Positions 1-8,513 of a stretch of 39,523 nt of DNA are shown here, piece by piece. Below the pieces are notes generated by a model. It was not told the DNA's origin, made no database searches, and saw only the letters and a program-made list of their open reading frames with translations. Position numbers and translations under genes: made by a program. How positions within the stretch are numbered: position 1 is the stretch's first letter; each line of letters starts with the position of its first letter. The stretch is from Neobacillus cucumis (GTDB taxonomy: Bacteria; Bacillota; Bacilli; Bacillales_B; DSM-18226), in assembly GCF_023715505.1 (NCBI RefSeq), contig NZ_JAMBOH010000038.1, positions 1 to 39,523 on the forward strand, in the 5' to 3' direction.

Positions 1-1
1 C

Positions 2-109
2 TTAGGCGAAGATTATTTCGATAAACAAAAACAAGTTTCTATTGTACGCCATTCAGTTCGAAGACTAGAAAACTTAGGTTATACTGTGACAATTACCGAA
101 GCATCCTAA
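2..109 (+). CDS. C-terminal end of an unidentified protein, possibly transposase-like
   Basis: An open frame enters from the left edge and ends at TAA 107-109, giving 35 residues that begin LGEDYFDKQK and end TVTITEAS. The segment RHSVRRLENLGYTV is amphipathic and arginine-rich. The general look (acidic-aromatic start, basic helix, LGYTVT strand) reminds me of the tails of some insertion-sequence transposases, but I could not fix a family. No terminal inverted repeat is visible downstream within 200 bases. The gene is cut by the window boundary, so only its 3' end can be judged. Seen: open frame and stop. Inferred: transposase relation, weak. Confidence 0.35.
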   Translation, partial: LGEDYFDKQKQVSIVRHSVRRLENLGYTVTITEAS

Positions 110-287
110 TCCATTATTCATAGTCCATAAACACCCTGATCAGACGCTCCTCTCTTTTTTAAAAAATGAATAAGCTGCGTCTATTTAAGTATTGCCATTT
201 TCCGGTTCTCACAGAAGTTAATTTTCATGGTAGTTTAAGTGCAATATTTCACAATGTAAACAAAAAAGAAACTCAGAGCCTCTTCTT

Positions 288-401
288 TTTCCTATAAATA
301 CCGCCATTAACGTGTATAGTCTGACCTGTAATATATTTGATTCCTAACTAACTAGAATACAACGGTATTGGCAATGTCTTCTGGTTCATCAAGAACCCCC
401 A
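288..401 (-). pseudogene. Remnant of a short-chain dehydrogenase C-terminus
   Basis: Reading the minus strand from about 401 gives GVLDEPEDIANTVVF followed by a stop, and after a one-base frame change GIKYITGQTIHVNGGIYR. Together these match the conserved C-terminal block of classical SDR enzymes (EPEDIA..V.FL, then YITGQ.I.VNGG). The catalytic YxxxK and Rossmann parts are absent, so only the last 35-40 codons remain, with one stop and one frameshift. The parent enzyme cannot be named. Confidence 0.6.
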
Positions 402-485
402 TGGTATTTGTTTTATTACTTAATATCCATAACAATATTTCTTCGCAAGGTTGAGAAATAAGAACCTCAAATTGCTAATACTAGG

Positions 486-515
486 AAGAGTGTAGGTTAT
501 CCTACACTCTTTTTT
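486..515 (+). terminator. Rho-independent terminator hairpin
   Basis: Perfect 11-bp arms (486-496 and 501-511) with a TTAT loop are followed by a T run on the plus strand. The stem overlaps the stop codon of the minus-strand EamA gene at 497-499, so it may also shape the 3' end of that transcript, although the T run is on the plus side. Confidence 0.6.
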
Positions 516-1437
516 GGATTATTAATCCGTATATGCTTTTTCGCCCTTAGTTTTTCAGTATAACCTGTCCCAAATAAAACTCCAGCCACAATAAACACAA
601 ATCCAAATAATTGTGAAGTTGTAATTGTTTCATTTAAGAAAAGTACGGAGAATACAAGACCAAAAAACGGAACAAAGTTATCAAATAGGGCGGCTTGACC
701 TGCCCCTATCTGCTGAATAGCTCCATAAAAAACAATATACCCCACTCCTGTTGACACCACCCCTGACACGATAAATAAAAAGAAAATAAATAAAGAGGCA
801 GAAGTCATTTCATTAACTCCCCCAGGTTCAGTTATAAAACTGATGATCAACAAACCAACTGAGCCTGCTAGGGACATTATTGTGGTTAACTGTTTTGAAT
901 CAAGTGTTTCTGTTGCTTTTTTTACGAAAATAAAACTAATGGCTTGGGACAACATGGCAATAAATAAATACAGTTCTCCTTTAGATAATTGCAAACTAAT
1001 GAATGAACTGCCTTGAATAAAAAAGACACCGATAAATGCGAGAATTATACCTATCATTCGCCACCTTGTTAATTGCTCACCTAAGAAGAGTGCGGCAAGT
1101 ATTGCTGTTGTAAGCGGTACTAATGCGAGGATTAAAGAAGCATTAGAAGCATCAATCATTGTTAAGCCTACTGCTATAAGCGAGTGATGTAGAATGACAC
1201 CAAATAACATTCCGAGCAGTGTATAAATCCATTCCCTTTTCGATAAACGACGAAAGGATTTTCCAATAACGATTATGATTAATGCTGTAATCCCAGCCAT
1301 CAAAATTCGAAATGCCGTCATTGTTTGTGACGAGGTAAATCTTCCACCAATACTTTAATTATTACAATATTGAGTCCCCAAATAGCCGTGACAAAAAATA
1401 ATAAACCATATGTTAGTAATAATCGTTTTTGATTCAC
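497..1437 (-). pseudogene. EamA/DMT family transporter, frameshifted near its 5' end
   Basis: The main open frame (497-1321, 274 residues) encodes about nine hydrophobic helices with two EamA repeats typical of the drug/metabolite transporter superfamily. It lacks the first helix of the family. That helix is found just upstream in another frame: a GTG at 1435-1437 behind a GGAGGGG ribosome site starts V-NQKRLLLTYGLLFFVTAI, includes the typical motif WGLNIVIIKVL, then hits TGA near 1320. A one-base change around 1320-1330 would join both parts into a protein of about 312 residues. Either the gene is inactivated or a truncated protein starts at the internal ATG 1321, which has no good ribosome site. 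Substrate cannot be predicted. The family function (metabolite or drug export) is established knowledge. Confidence 0.7.
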
Positions 1438-1650
1438 ATGTTCCCCTCCAATTTTTCTCTCTGTATAAAATACTAATGGTGATGTTTTGTTCTAAGTATA
1501 AAAATACAAAGAACAGTGGGTTAAACTAAAGTGACTTTTGTATATGATCTTTGAATAAAAAGAAAGTAGCAGCAACCGTTGAGATGAACACAAAAAGCCA
1601 GAGTGAATGAAGATATTAATAAAGTTTAGTTATTATAGATAACATAAAAT

Positions 1651-1682
1651 AAGAGCAGTGGTGAAAAATGCCCACTGATCTT
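1651..1682 (-). terminator. Terminator of the downstream EamA gene
   Basis: Arms AAGAGCAGTGG (1651-1661) and CCACTGATCTT (1672-1682) pair with one mismatch just past the stop codon of the 1687-2580 gene. On the minus strand the stem is followed by TTATTTTATG. Confidence 0.6.
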
Positions 1683-1686
1683 ATCA

Positions 1687-2580
1687 CTATTTCGATAAAA
1701 TTTTTGTGCTCTGTTTGGATAATCTAATAAATTTAGTTTCACTAACAAATGTAGAACCCAACAGGAGTGCACCACCAAGCATTTGAACAATTGTCATTTG
1801 TTCTTGCAGGATAATTGCAGAAATCAATATAGCCACAAATGGATCGACATAACTTAGCATAGCTATACTCTGTCCTTTTAATCCTTCCATACCAGAGAAA
1901 AATAACCAGAACCCAATCCCTGTATTGATAATTCCTAAAATTAAAATAAAAGGAATGGAAGAGCTTGATACTTCCAAGATACCAAAGCCTTCAGTAAAGA
2001 AAACATATGGCATTAGAAGTAAAGTAGTTGTTCCAAGCTGAATGATGGTCAGCTCTAACTTTCCCATATCTTTAATAAATTTATTTAAAAGCAATAACGC
2101 AGCATAAAATGCAGCTGCGATTAATCCAAAGGAAAGTCCAAGAAGATCATCTGAGCTTGATGCTCTCACGCCTTCTCCTACAATCATTAACATCCCTACG
2201 ATCGCTACACCAATACACACAATTTTCTTAATGGATAATTGTTCCCGAAGTACAAAGGGAGAAAGAATCATCATTAATACAGGTGCAAAGTAATAACCTA
2301 GCGTTGCATTGGCAATTGTCGTATGGTCATACGATTGATAAAGAAAAATCCAATTTCCTCCCAATGCAATACCTGAAAGAATCAGAAATAAAGCATTAGA
2401 TTTAACTAAATTCCATGATATTTTTTTCTTAATCATGAAGAATATTAAAAGTAAAAATAAGCATCCTATGAAACTGCTTAGTAAAGCTCTTTCACTCGAA
2501 GATAGATCAATGTGTCGAATAACTAAACCAATTGTACCGAAAATAATCATTGATAATATAAACTGAATTTTAGATTTCAT
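1687..2580 (-). CDS. EamA/DMT family transporter
   Basis: Complete protein of 297 residues with about ten hydrophobic helices in two EamA repeats, starting MKSKIQFILSMIIFGTIG and ending with a short basic cytoplasmic tail. Length is normal for the family. Conserved small-residue helices such as GYYFAPVLMMILSPFVLREQ (end of repeat 1) and PFVAILISAIILQEQ (repeat 2) are seen. Family members export amino acids, nucleotides or drugs across the cytoplasmic membrane; the substrate here is unknown. It follows the frameshifted EamA gene in the same orientation, 250 bp away, and has its own terminator. The two proteins are not close copies, so this is two family members side by side rather than a recent duplication. 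Confidence 0.85.
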   Translation of the reverse strand: MKSKIQFILSMIIFGTIGLVIRHIDLSSSERALLSSFIGCLFLLLIFFMIKKKISWNLVKSNALFLILSGIALGGNWIFLYQSYDHTTIANATLGYYFAPVLMMILSPFVLREQLSIKKIVCIGVAIVGMLMIVGEGVRASSSDDLLGLSFGLIAAAFYAALLLLNKFIKDMGKLELTIIQLGTTTLLLMPYVFFTEGFGILEVSSSSIPFILILGIINTGIGFWLFFSGMEGLKGQSIAMLSYVDPFVAILISAIILQEQMTIVQMLGGALLLGSTFVSETKFIRLSKQSTKILSK

Positions 2581-2720
2581 CGTCTACTCCTAAGAATCTG
2601 CGAAAAAGCTTATATTTCCCAGACTCTTAATCCGTTTTTTAATATATGTGATCACAAGACCACAATAATATTCAAGGATGGCAATACTTCACCGATTTGT
2701 GCGTATGTAAACAAAGAGAT

Positions 2721-3201
2721 CTAGCTTTCTCCCATTTTTTTCATTTCGATCACTTTCGGAATGTGCTTTGCATAGGTCAGGAATTTATTGACGATCAGCT
2801 CTGTTTTGACCTTCATATATCCTGTTGTCATTCCATCACTACATCCATACCATTCTTCCAAAAGCACATCCTTATCGAAAACCACCTGCACAAGATTTTC
2901 CCTGTCCATTAAAACACCAAATACAGTAGCAGCTCCGATTTTCACACCCAGAATTTGTTCCATTAGTTCCGCAGGAGCAAAGGAGACACGTGATATGCCG
3001 AGTGCATTGCTGAAATCTTTTGCTTTGAATGGTTTATCTGCGGTGATTGATTTCAATACAGTCCTCCATTGAAATTGCTTCATCTGTATTCACTCGTTCA
3101 AATGGAATCTGTAACTTTGTCAATGATTCATAGACCGTTTCTTGTAGATGAGAAATGTAGCTGTCTGGTGCTTTTTTCATAATATCACTCACAAAAAACA
3201 T
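2721..3201 (-). pseudogene. Prolyl-tRNA editing protein (ProX/YbaK-type) with internal deletion
   Basis: Two collinear parts of one deacylase are present. The N-terminal part starts at ATG 3199-3201 behind AAAAGGTG and reads MFFVSDIMKKAPDSYISHL through SMEDCIEINH near 3045. The C-terminal part (open from 3083 in another frame) reads DKPFKAKDFSNALGISRVSF, then IGAATVFGVLMD, VFDKDVLLEEWYGCSDG and TTGYMKVKTE, the typical end of the family. Intact homologues have roughly 25 more residues between these blocks, covering the substrate-pocket strand around KTLFLCNRQ. That stretch is missing and the frame changes at the junction, so the deletion is about 70 bp. These proteins hydrolyse mischarged Ala/Cys-tRNA(Pro). 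The remaining protein should be inactive. Family assignment is confident; the deletion size is estimated from memory of the family. Confidence 0.75.
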
Positions 3202-3329
3202 CGTTAAACACCTTTTCCTTTCCTGACTTGAATAATTAATAGCAATAATATATCATACTCACATACATTACAAAAACGAATGTTTATTATGATATGCATG
3301 ACAAAATCAGATGGAATGAGGAAAGAGAT

Positions 3330-4199
3330 GTGAATATCCAAAAATATATGGCATTTGTCAAAGCAGTAGAATTGGGGAGTTTTACAAAAGCTGCCGAAAC
3401 ATTGGACTATTCACAGTCTGGGATTAGCCGTATGATTAACGATTTAGAAAAGGAATGGGGGGTTTTCCTTTTAGAAAGAGGACGTACGGGTATCAATTTA
3501 ACCTCGGATGGTTTCAAGTTACTGCCCCAATTAAAGCGAATTTGCAATGAGTATGAAATCTTAATGAAGCAAATCGAAGACTTACACAATATGGAATCTG
3601 GGATGATTCGTATTGGGACATTTTCCAGCGTAGCATCTCATTGGCTCCCTAAAATTATTAAAATTTTTAAGAAGGATTATCCAAAGATAGATTTTGAATT
3701 TCTACTTGGTGATTATACAGAAATTGAGAGCTGGATCCTAAATGGGCGTGTTGACTTCGGATTTTTGCGGCTACCTACAAAAGCAGACCTTGAAATAATC
3801 TTTTTGGAACAAGACCGTTTGCTGGTAGTGATTCCACAAAATCATCCTCTTGCTAATTGCGAAAAGTTTCCCATCAACGGCTTACTGAACAGTCCGTTTA
3901 TGCTGTTGGAAAAGGGGGCAAAGGCAGAAATTTCCGAAATTTTTGAGAGGCACCATATTACACCGAATGTTAATTTTACAACATGGGATGACTATGCCAT
4001 TATGTCTATGGTGGAAAATGGGCTAGGAATCAGTATATTACCAGAATTGATATTACAGCGTATTCCTCACAAAATTATAGCGAAAGAACTTGAGGTTCCT
4101 GCTTTCAGAAATATTGGTGTTGCTATGAGAGAACAAAAATCACTTTCCCTTGCGTCCAAGAAATTTTTAGAATATTTATCATATAGGAACAGAGAGTGA
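3330..4199 (+). CDS. LysR family transcriptional regulator
   Basis: Protein of 289 residues from GTG 3330, chosen because GAGGAAAG lies just upstream; an in-frame ATG at 3294 has no ribosome site. The winged helix-turn-helix occupies roughly residues 3-62 (KYMAFVKAVELGSFTKAAE, then LDYSQSGISRMINDLE) and is followed by the LysR substrate-binding domain (about 88-287) with the usual GMIRIGTFSSVASHWLP start and ENGLGISILPE near the end. It acts as a tetrameric activator or repressor answering a small ligand, unknown here. It is divergent from the broken proX gene, with 128 bp between starts, a normal place for a LysR-controlled promoter. A strong terminator follows. Confidence 0.9.
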   Translation: MNIQKYMAFVKAVELGSFTKAAETLDYSQSGISRMINDLEKEWGVFLLERGRTGINLTSDGFKLLPQLKRICNEYEILMKQIEDLHNMESGMIRIGTFSSVASHWLPKIIKIFKKDYPKIDFEFLLGDYTEIESWILNGRVDFGFLRLPTKADLEIIFLEQDRLLVVIPQNHPLANCEKFPINGLLNSPFMLLEKGAKAEISEIFERHHITPNVNFTTWDDYAIMSMVENGLGISILPELILQRIPHKIIAKELEVPAFRNIGVAMREQKSLSLASKKFLEYLSYRNRE

Positions 4200-4262
4200 A
4201 TGATTATGATGAATCCAATTGTTAAAACACACATGACAGGCTGTATGATAAATTTCAAATCA

Positions 4263-4296
4263 AGGGTTCGGACCTATACGCTGGTCCGAACCTTTT
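4263..4296 (+). terminator. Terminator of the lysR-type gene
   Basis: A GC-rich 12-bp stem (AGGTTCGGACC type, 4264-4274 against 4283-4293) with an eight-base loop runs directly into TTTT. Confidence 0.8.
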
Positions 4297-4554
4297 ATGA
4301 TACTGAAGGAAATATTCAGATAGGCAACGATGCATGTTTTAAACATATACTCACTAGATCCTTAGCAAACGAATGTATAAATAACATAACAATTCCTAAT
4401 TGTTTCTGAAGTTCCTTCTTGCATTAACCTGCTTGTTAGTTCAACAATTATTAGCCGCCTAAATAACAGCTCTGACCTTAAAATCAAGCACCCATTAGCT
4501 TAAGTGTAACTGTTCGCAATCTTTTTTTATAGAGTGCATTCTTTAAATTTTCTC

Positions 4555-4600
4555 CAGATAAAAAAGAATATCAGACACTTTATGATAGCGTCTGATATTC
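4555..4600 (-). terminator. Terminator of the five-gene oxidoreductase operon
   Basis: Arms GAATATCAGAC (4566-4576) and GTCTGATATTC (4590-4600) form a perfect 11-bp stem. On the minus strand it is followed by TTTTTTATC, 31 bp beyond the stop of the last operon gene. Confidence 0.8.
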
Positions 4601-4630
4601 GGATTTTATTGCGTCTATCAATTTTCGTTA

Positions 4631-5182
4631 TTATCTCAAGCTTTTCAATGCACCGCTCCAAGCGTTAACTTGGTCAAGCATCAAATTAACTGTATCGAGA
4701 TGTACATCACCAGGTTTAAATGTTGAAAAATTTTCAAAATCAGTAAACAAAGATAATGTTGGGTGACCCTTCACACCCGCAATTTGTAATTCTCCAAAGA
4801 TTCCTCGTAAATGTTCAGCTGCACGAGCACCACCAGCTCCACCATAGCTAACGATACCTGCCGCTTTATTATTCCAAGCTTCACGAGTAGCAATATCAAG
4901 TGCATTTTTTAATGCTCCTGTAATACTGTGATTGTATTCCTGCACAATAAATACGAATCCATCCAAGCTGGCAACCTTTTCACTCCAGGCTACTATTCCA
5001 GGTTCTGTTCCATCGGTTGTTCCGAAAAACGGCAATTTGAAATCGTCAATATCGACAATTTCATAATTTGCATCTCCACGTTTGTCAGCAATTCCTTTTA
5101 CCCATTCTCCAACATGAGGACTCACTCGCCCCTGACGAGTGCTTCCTAAGATAATTCCGATATTTAATTTTCCATTTGTCAT
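4631..5182 (-). CDS. NAD(P)H-dependent FMN reductase
   Basis: Protein of 183 residues with a flavodoxin-like fold. The phosphate-binding loop GSTRQGR (about residues 13-19) and the isoalloxazine contact block FVFIVQEYNHSITGALKNAL (about 77-96) are those of the YieF/ChrR/azobenzene-reductase group. These soluble enzymes bind FMN and reduce quinones, azo compounds or chromate with NAD(P)H, usually by two electrons. It has a clear AAGGAGG site. It is the last gene of the minus-strand operon 8365-4631 and is followed by a strong terminator. The neighbours (NmrA/QorB-like, LLM flavin enzyme, NAD(P)H-binding protein, DoxX) and the divergent TetR regulator suggest a role in quinone or electrophile detoxification. 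The exact substrate is not readable. Confidence 0.88.
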   Translation of the reverse strand: MTNGKLNIGIILGSTRQGRVSPHVGEWVKGIADKRGDANYEIVDIDDFKLPFFGTTDGTEPGIVAWSEKVASLDGFVFIVQEYNHSITGALKNALDIATREAWNNKAAGIVSYGGAGGARAAEHLRGIFGELQIAGVKGHPTLSLFTDFENFSTFKPGDVHLDTVNLMLDQVNAWSGALKSLR

Positions 5183-5330
5183 GATTTCTTCCTCCTTGGT
5201 CTATTAAAACGAATTGTTTTGAATTAGTTCTACGATAATTTAATTGTTTGTTTGAGATAGTTGGCTTACAATTTGGTCCAAAACCTCTTTCATCGGCGTG
5301 AATGAGCGTCTGATACAGCGGCATTCGTCA

Positions 5331-6191
5331 TTATTTTAATAAAATTTGTAACGCTTCTTTCACAGAAGTTGGTTTGCGACCTAGAAGCATTTCTAAATCA
5401 GAATGTGGGGCTTCTAATCCACCTTCACGAATTCCATTTTGAATCATCACTAGCATTGATACAAATTCTTCTGGCACGCCAGCCTCTTTTAGCATTTTTG
5501 CATGATCTTCAGAATCTACAGCTAATAAAGGAATTTCTTTACCTGTAACCTCATTAACTGCATCAACGAATTGTTGTTGTGTTAAGTTTTCACCTGCTAA
5601 TTCGTATGCTTTATTATCGTGTCCATCACCTGCTAACACATTGGCAGTGGCTTCACCTAAATCTGGACGGTAGACCCAAGCTACCTTCCCTTCTCCTGCA
5701 GATGTAACCCAAGGTGCACCATTTAAGCATTGTTGAATGGTACCTAATTCGTTTTCAACATACCAGTTGTTACGAACGAATACATATGGAATACCTGATT
5801 CTTTAATGATGTTTTCACGTTCACGGTGAATACCAGCCAAAACAAATTCACTAACATCTGCACGTGGTGCACTTGAGTAAACCATCTGTGAAACACCATT
5901 CTCTTTTGCAGCTTCAACTGCATTGGTTTGTTGACGAATCGATGTTTCTACATCACCGAATGTTGAAACAATAAAGACACGATCCGCACCCTTAAATGCT
6001 TCAACCAATGTTTCTTTTTTCTCAAAGTCTGTTAAACGAACTTCAATCCCTTGTGCTTCGTATGCCTTTGCTTTTTCTGATTGTGGATCACGCACACCTA
6101 CGATAATATCTGAAGAGGATACTTTCTTCACTAAATTTTCAACGATATTTGATCCTAATTTTCCTGCTGCACCTGTAACTAATATCTTCAT
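5331..6191 (-). CDS. NmrA-like NAD(P)H:quinone oxidoreductase (QorB/YtfG type)
   Basis: Protein of 286 residues starting MKILVTGAAGKLGSNIVENL; this ATG (6189-6191) lies 7 bases after GGAGG, so a longer TTG start at 6206 is unlikely because it would overlap that site. The Rossmann motif GAAGKLG at the N-terminus and the following RDPQSEKA are typical of atypical SDR proteins of the NmrA group, and the length and blocks (VYSSAPRADVS, YVFVRNNWYVEN, YELAGENLTQQQ) fit the QorB/YtfG quinone oxidoreductase subgroup. The usual YxxxK pair is not evident, as in the family. Soluble; reduces quinones with NAD(P)H. Fourth gene of the TetR-linked operon, 148 bp upstream of the FMN reductase. Confidence 0.85.
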   Translation of the reverse strand: MKILVTGAAGKLGSNIVENLVKKVSSSDIIVGVRDPQSEKAKAYEAQGIEVRLTDFEKKETLVEAFKGADRVFIVSTFGDVETSIRQQTNAVEAAKENGVSQMVYSSAPRADVSEFVLAGIHRERENIIKESGIPYVFVRNNWYVENELGTIQQCLNGAPWVTSAGEGKVAWVYRPDLGEATANVLAGDGHDNKAYELAGENLTQQQFVDAVNEVTGKEIPLLAVDSEDHAKMLKEAGVPEEFVSMLVMIQNGIREGGLEAPHSDLEMLLGRKPTSVKEALQILLK

Positions 6192-6262
6192 CTTCTTTTC
6201 CTCCAAAAATAAAATTTTATATTAAATTTCCCTTTTAACTCATCTTGATAAAAAAGAAATTA

Positions 6263-6610
6263 TTACAATAAATATAGAAAAAATACAACAAACGATAGAA
6301 TGGCTAAGAATAGAATCATAGCTGTGTCCTTAAAGGAATCCTTTACCCGAATATGTGTAAGGATGCCTCCTACACCTGTAACAGCAAGTAAAAGTGCTCC
6401 TGCCATTGCCGAAGTAGGAACCCAATATCCAACAATTAAAAGTATAGCCCCGACTAATTCAACAAGCCCAGTAACGATTCTAAACCATTGCGGCAATCTC
6501 CAGTGCGTAAAAGCTTCCACATGCATCTTAGAACCAGTTACTTTCCCGAAACCAGCCATTAAAAACATTAAGGCAAGAATTCCTTGGAGAATAAAAGTTA
6601 AAATTACCAT
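6263..6610 (-). CDS. DoxX family membrane protein
   Basis: Small integral membrane protein of 115 residues with four hydrophobic helices. The N-terminal block MFLMAGFGKVTGSKMHVEAF and the second-helix block IVTGLVELVGAILLIVGYW are characteristic of DoxX proteins. These small proteins are associated with quinone-linked thiol or sulfur redox reactions in other organisms, but the function of the short Bacillus forms is unproven. It sits between two soluble oxidoreductase genes of the TetR-linked operon. A second DoxX gene with different neighbours occurs at 18075-18494. Confidence 0.85.
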   Translation of the reverse strand: MVILTFILQGILALMFLMAGFGKVTGSKMHVEAFTHWRLPQWFRIVTGLVELVGAILLIVGYWVPTSAMAGALLLAVTGVGGILTHIRVKDSFKDTAMILFLAILSFVVFFLYLL

Positions 6611-6661
6611 AATTCTTCTCTCCCCTTTTAAGTTGTTTGTAATTCTCTAAAAAGCAATACT

Positions 6662-7708
6662 TTATTTAGATAAAGCTCTGCGTACCATTGGTGCTACTTT
6701 GTTTGCCAGTAGGTCAATAGCTTTTTCTACTCTGGCTAATGGCAGACCACCCATATCGAATTGTCCCATAAAACGTGAATGTCCGAATAGCTCATGCTGA
6801 TACAAGATTTTTTCTGCCAGTTCTTCTGCACTTCCAACTGCTAATATTTGTCCAGCTGCTCGCTGAGGTGTTAATTGCTCCGCTGATGTATAAGAGTGTG
6901 GATAACCACGATCTTTTGAAAAGTTGTCAAAATATTGATTGTAGTGCGGAAGAAATTCGGTAATCGCTTGTTCTCCTGTTTGGGCGATATACGAATGCCC
7001 CGTCACAGAAACTCTTAACTGGGATACATCATGATCTGCTTCTCTAGCCGCTTCCCAGTATAGGTCTGCTAGTGGTTTGACTGATTCTGGACGACCACCT
7101 AACAAACCAAGAGCCATATTTAAACCTAGTCTCCCTGCACGAACGGCACTGGCAGGGGTACCCCCAACACCAATCCATAGAGGCAGTTTCTTCTGAACAG
7201 GTCTAGGAGCGATTTGTGCATTTTGAAGGGGGGAACGGAAATTTCCGTGCCAACTGACGACTTCCTGCTCTTGCAATCTCAAAAATAAATTCAGCTTCTC
7301 TTCAAACAATTCATCGTAATCATTTAAACTTGCTCCAAAGAGAGAGAATGATTCTATAAATGCCCCACGACCTAAAATAATTTCAGTGCGTCCGCTCGAT
7401 AATAAATCCAGTGTTGCAAAATCTTCGTAAACACGCACTGGATCAGCTGTGCTAATAACGGATAGCGTGCTGGTTAGTTTAATATTTTTCGTCTCCCGTG
7501 CAATCGCTGCAAGCAGCATGGCGTAAGAAGATGTGACAAAATCCAGACGGTGATGTTCTCCAACACCAAAAATATCAAGTCCTGCTTCATCCGCCATTTT
7601 TGCAATTTGAATAATCTCTTCTACTCTGGATAGGGCTGTTCGACTATTCCCATTGGCATCAGGTATTCGTTCACCCAATGAATAAACTCCAAATTCAAAT
7701 TGTTTCAT
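6662..7708 (-). CDS. LLM class flavin-dependent oxidoreductase
   Basis: Protein of 348 residues of the luciferase-like monooxygenase superfamily (TIM barrel, FMN-dependent). Blocks seen in order: FGVYSLGE near the N-terminus, GLDIFGVGEHHRLDF, TSTLSVISTADPVRVYEDFA, DLLSSGRTEIILGRGAF, then PLWIGVGGTPASAVRAGRLG. The last two belong to the YhbW/Atu3640-type branch. It would use FMNH2 delivered by a reductase, and the FMN reductase encoded at the end of the same operon is a natural partner (inference). The start codon sits 12 bp downstream of the previous stop, so the two genes are tightly coupled. Confidence 0.88.
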   Translation of the reverse strand: MKQFEFGVYSLGERIPDANGNSRTALSRVEEIIQIAKMADEAGLDIFGVGEHHRLDFVTSSYAMLLAAIARETKNIKLTSTLSVISTADPVRVYEDFATLDLLSSGRTEIILGRGAFIESFSLFGASLNDYDELFEEKLNLFLRLQEQEVVSWHGNFRSPLQNAQIAPRPVQKKLPLWIGVGGTPASAVRAGRLGLNMALGLLGGRPESVKPLADLYWEAAREADHDVSQLRVSVTGHSYIAQTGEQAITEFLPHYNQYFDNFSKDRGYPHSYTSAEQLTPQRAAGQILAVGSAEELAEKILYQHELFGHSRFMGQFDMGGLPLARVEKAIDLLANKVAPMVRRALSK

Positions 7709-7720
7709 TCCCTTATCCTC

Positions 7721-8365
7721 CTAGTTGTTAAATACGATTGGCATTTTATGAACCCATTCGTCTTTCGTCGCAGCATCAAGCATACATTTTGCTGCATTAT
7801 AACGAGAAACACTCATCTTGCTTTTCGTATCTCCAAACGATATACCGTATCCATTGCCATCTGTTTTCGCATTCGGATCAATGATACGCACAATTGTCCA
7901 ATCAAGCTTAGCTGTTTTAAGCAGCTTTTCTATCTCTTTCATCTCTGCGTAGCCAGTGGGCATGAACATCCTAGGCATGAGGCTCGGCAACACTGTAGCA
8001 AGCTGTTTAACGTCTTCCTTTGCAGAGATCGCAGGTGTTCCAAGCGTAATGAACCTTTTGATTCCGTACTCCTCCATAACAGAGATAATGGCTTTATGTG
8101 CTTCTGCTATAGGGAGGTCTGAAACTTTTCGTTTCATTGACATTGCTGGTCCAAGGGCACTTAAAACAGCATCTCTTCCTATGATGGCTTCTTTTAATTT
8201 TTCTTGGTCTGTTAAAGACCCTACTACACTTTGAAGTTTTTCATGTTCTATATTTAAAGCATTATGTCGTCTCGTATAGGCTGTAACATCATATCCAGCG
8301 TCAAGTGCTTGCTTAACAAGAAGTTGACCGATTTGACCATTTGCTCCGAAAATTGTTATTTTCAT
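7721..8365 (-). CDS. NAD(P)H-binding NmrA-type protein
   Basis: Protein of 214 residues starting MKITIFGANGQIGQLLVKQA; the ATG at 8363-8365 is preferred over an in-frame GTG at 8374, which lies inside the GGAGTGAGG ribosome site. The GANGQIG loop is the Rossmann dinucleotide site, followed by VTAYTRRHNAL, and VLSALGPAMSM. Family: NAD(P)H-binding domain PF13460 (atypical SDR), often flavin or biliverdin reductase-like. It is the first gene of the operon, immediately behind the shared TetR promoter region. Confidence 0.87.
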   Translation of the reverse strand: MKITIFGANGQIGQLLVKQALDAGYDVTAYTRRHNALNIEHEKLQSVVGSLTDQEKLKEAIIGRDAVLSALGPAMSMKRKVSDLPIAEAHKAIISVMEEYGIKRFITLGTPAISAKEDVKQLATVLPSLMPRMFMPTGYAEMKEIEKLLKTAKLDWTIVRIIDPNAKTDGNGYGISFGDTKSKMSVSRYNAAKCMLDAATKDEWVHKMPIVFNN

Positions 8366-8390
8366 TTTCCTCACTCCAACATCTTTTGTT

Positions 8391-8480
8391 TAGACAACAT
8401 TTGTTGTAAAATCAATATATCAAGTTGGTAAACATTCAACAACCAACAAAATAACAGATATATTGCTTAAACAACATATT
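8391..8480. promoter_or_regulatory. Divergent control region with ACAAC/GTTGT operator-like repeats
   Basis: Between the divergent operon (start 8365) and the TetR gene (start 8514) there are two related sites: ACAACATTTGTTGT at 8394-8407, an inverted repeat with perfect 5-bp arms, and AAACAACATATTG at 8469-8481. Both are preceded by TT and two or three bases. A third partial copy, TTCAACAACC, lies near 8435. Paired sites flanking a TetR gene and its divergent target are the usual layout for autoregulated TetR repressors. Binding by the neighbouring TetR is inferred. Confidence 0.55.
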
Positions 8481-8513
8481 GATAAAAATGTCTAAAAAAT
8501 AGGAGAAAAATTC

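Larger units (their letters stand above)
4200..4630. other. Intergenic region with two terminators, no gene recognised
   Basis: Apart from the two terminators listed separately I see no coding sequence. The 69-codon open frame beginning at 4200 has no ribosome site, runs through the lysR terminator and has no recognisable composition. Confidence 0.5.

Noticed and set aside
4200..4409. 69-codon open frame after the LysR gene
   Set aside because: No ribosome site, contains the lysR terminator, no recognisable composition.
5085..5324. 79-codon minus-strand frame overlapping the FMN reductase start
   Set aside because: Overlaps the true start and ribosome site of the reductase in another frame; no family resemblance.
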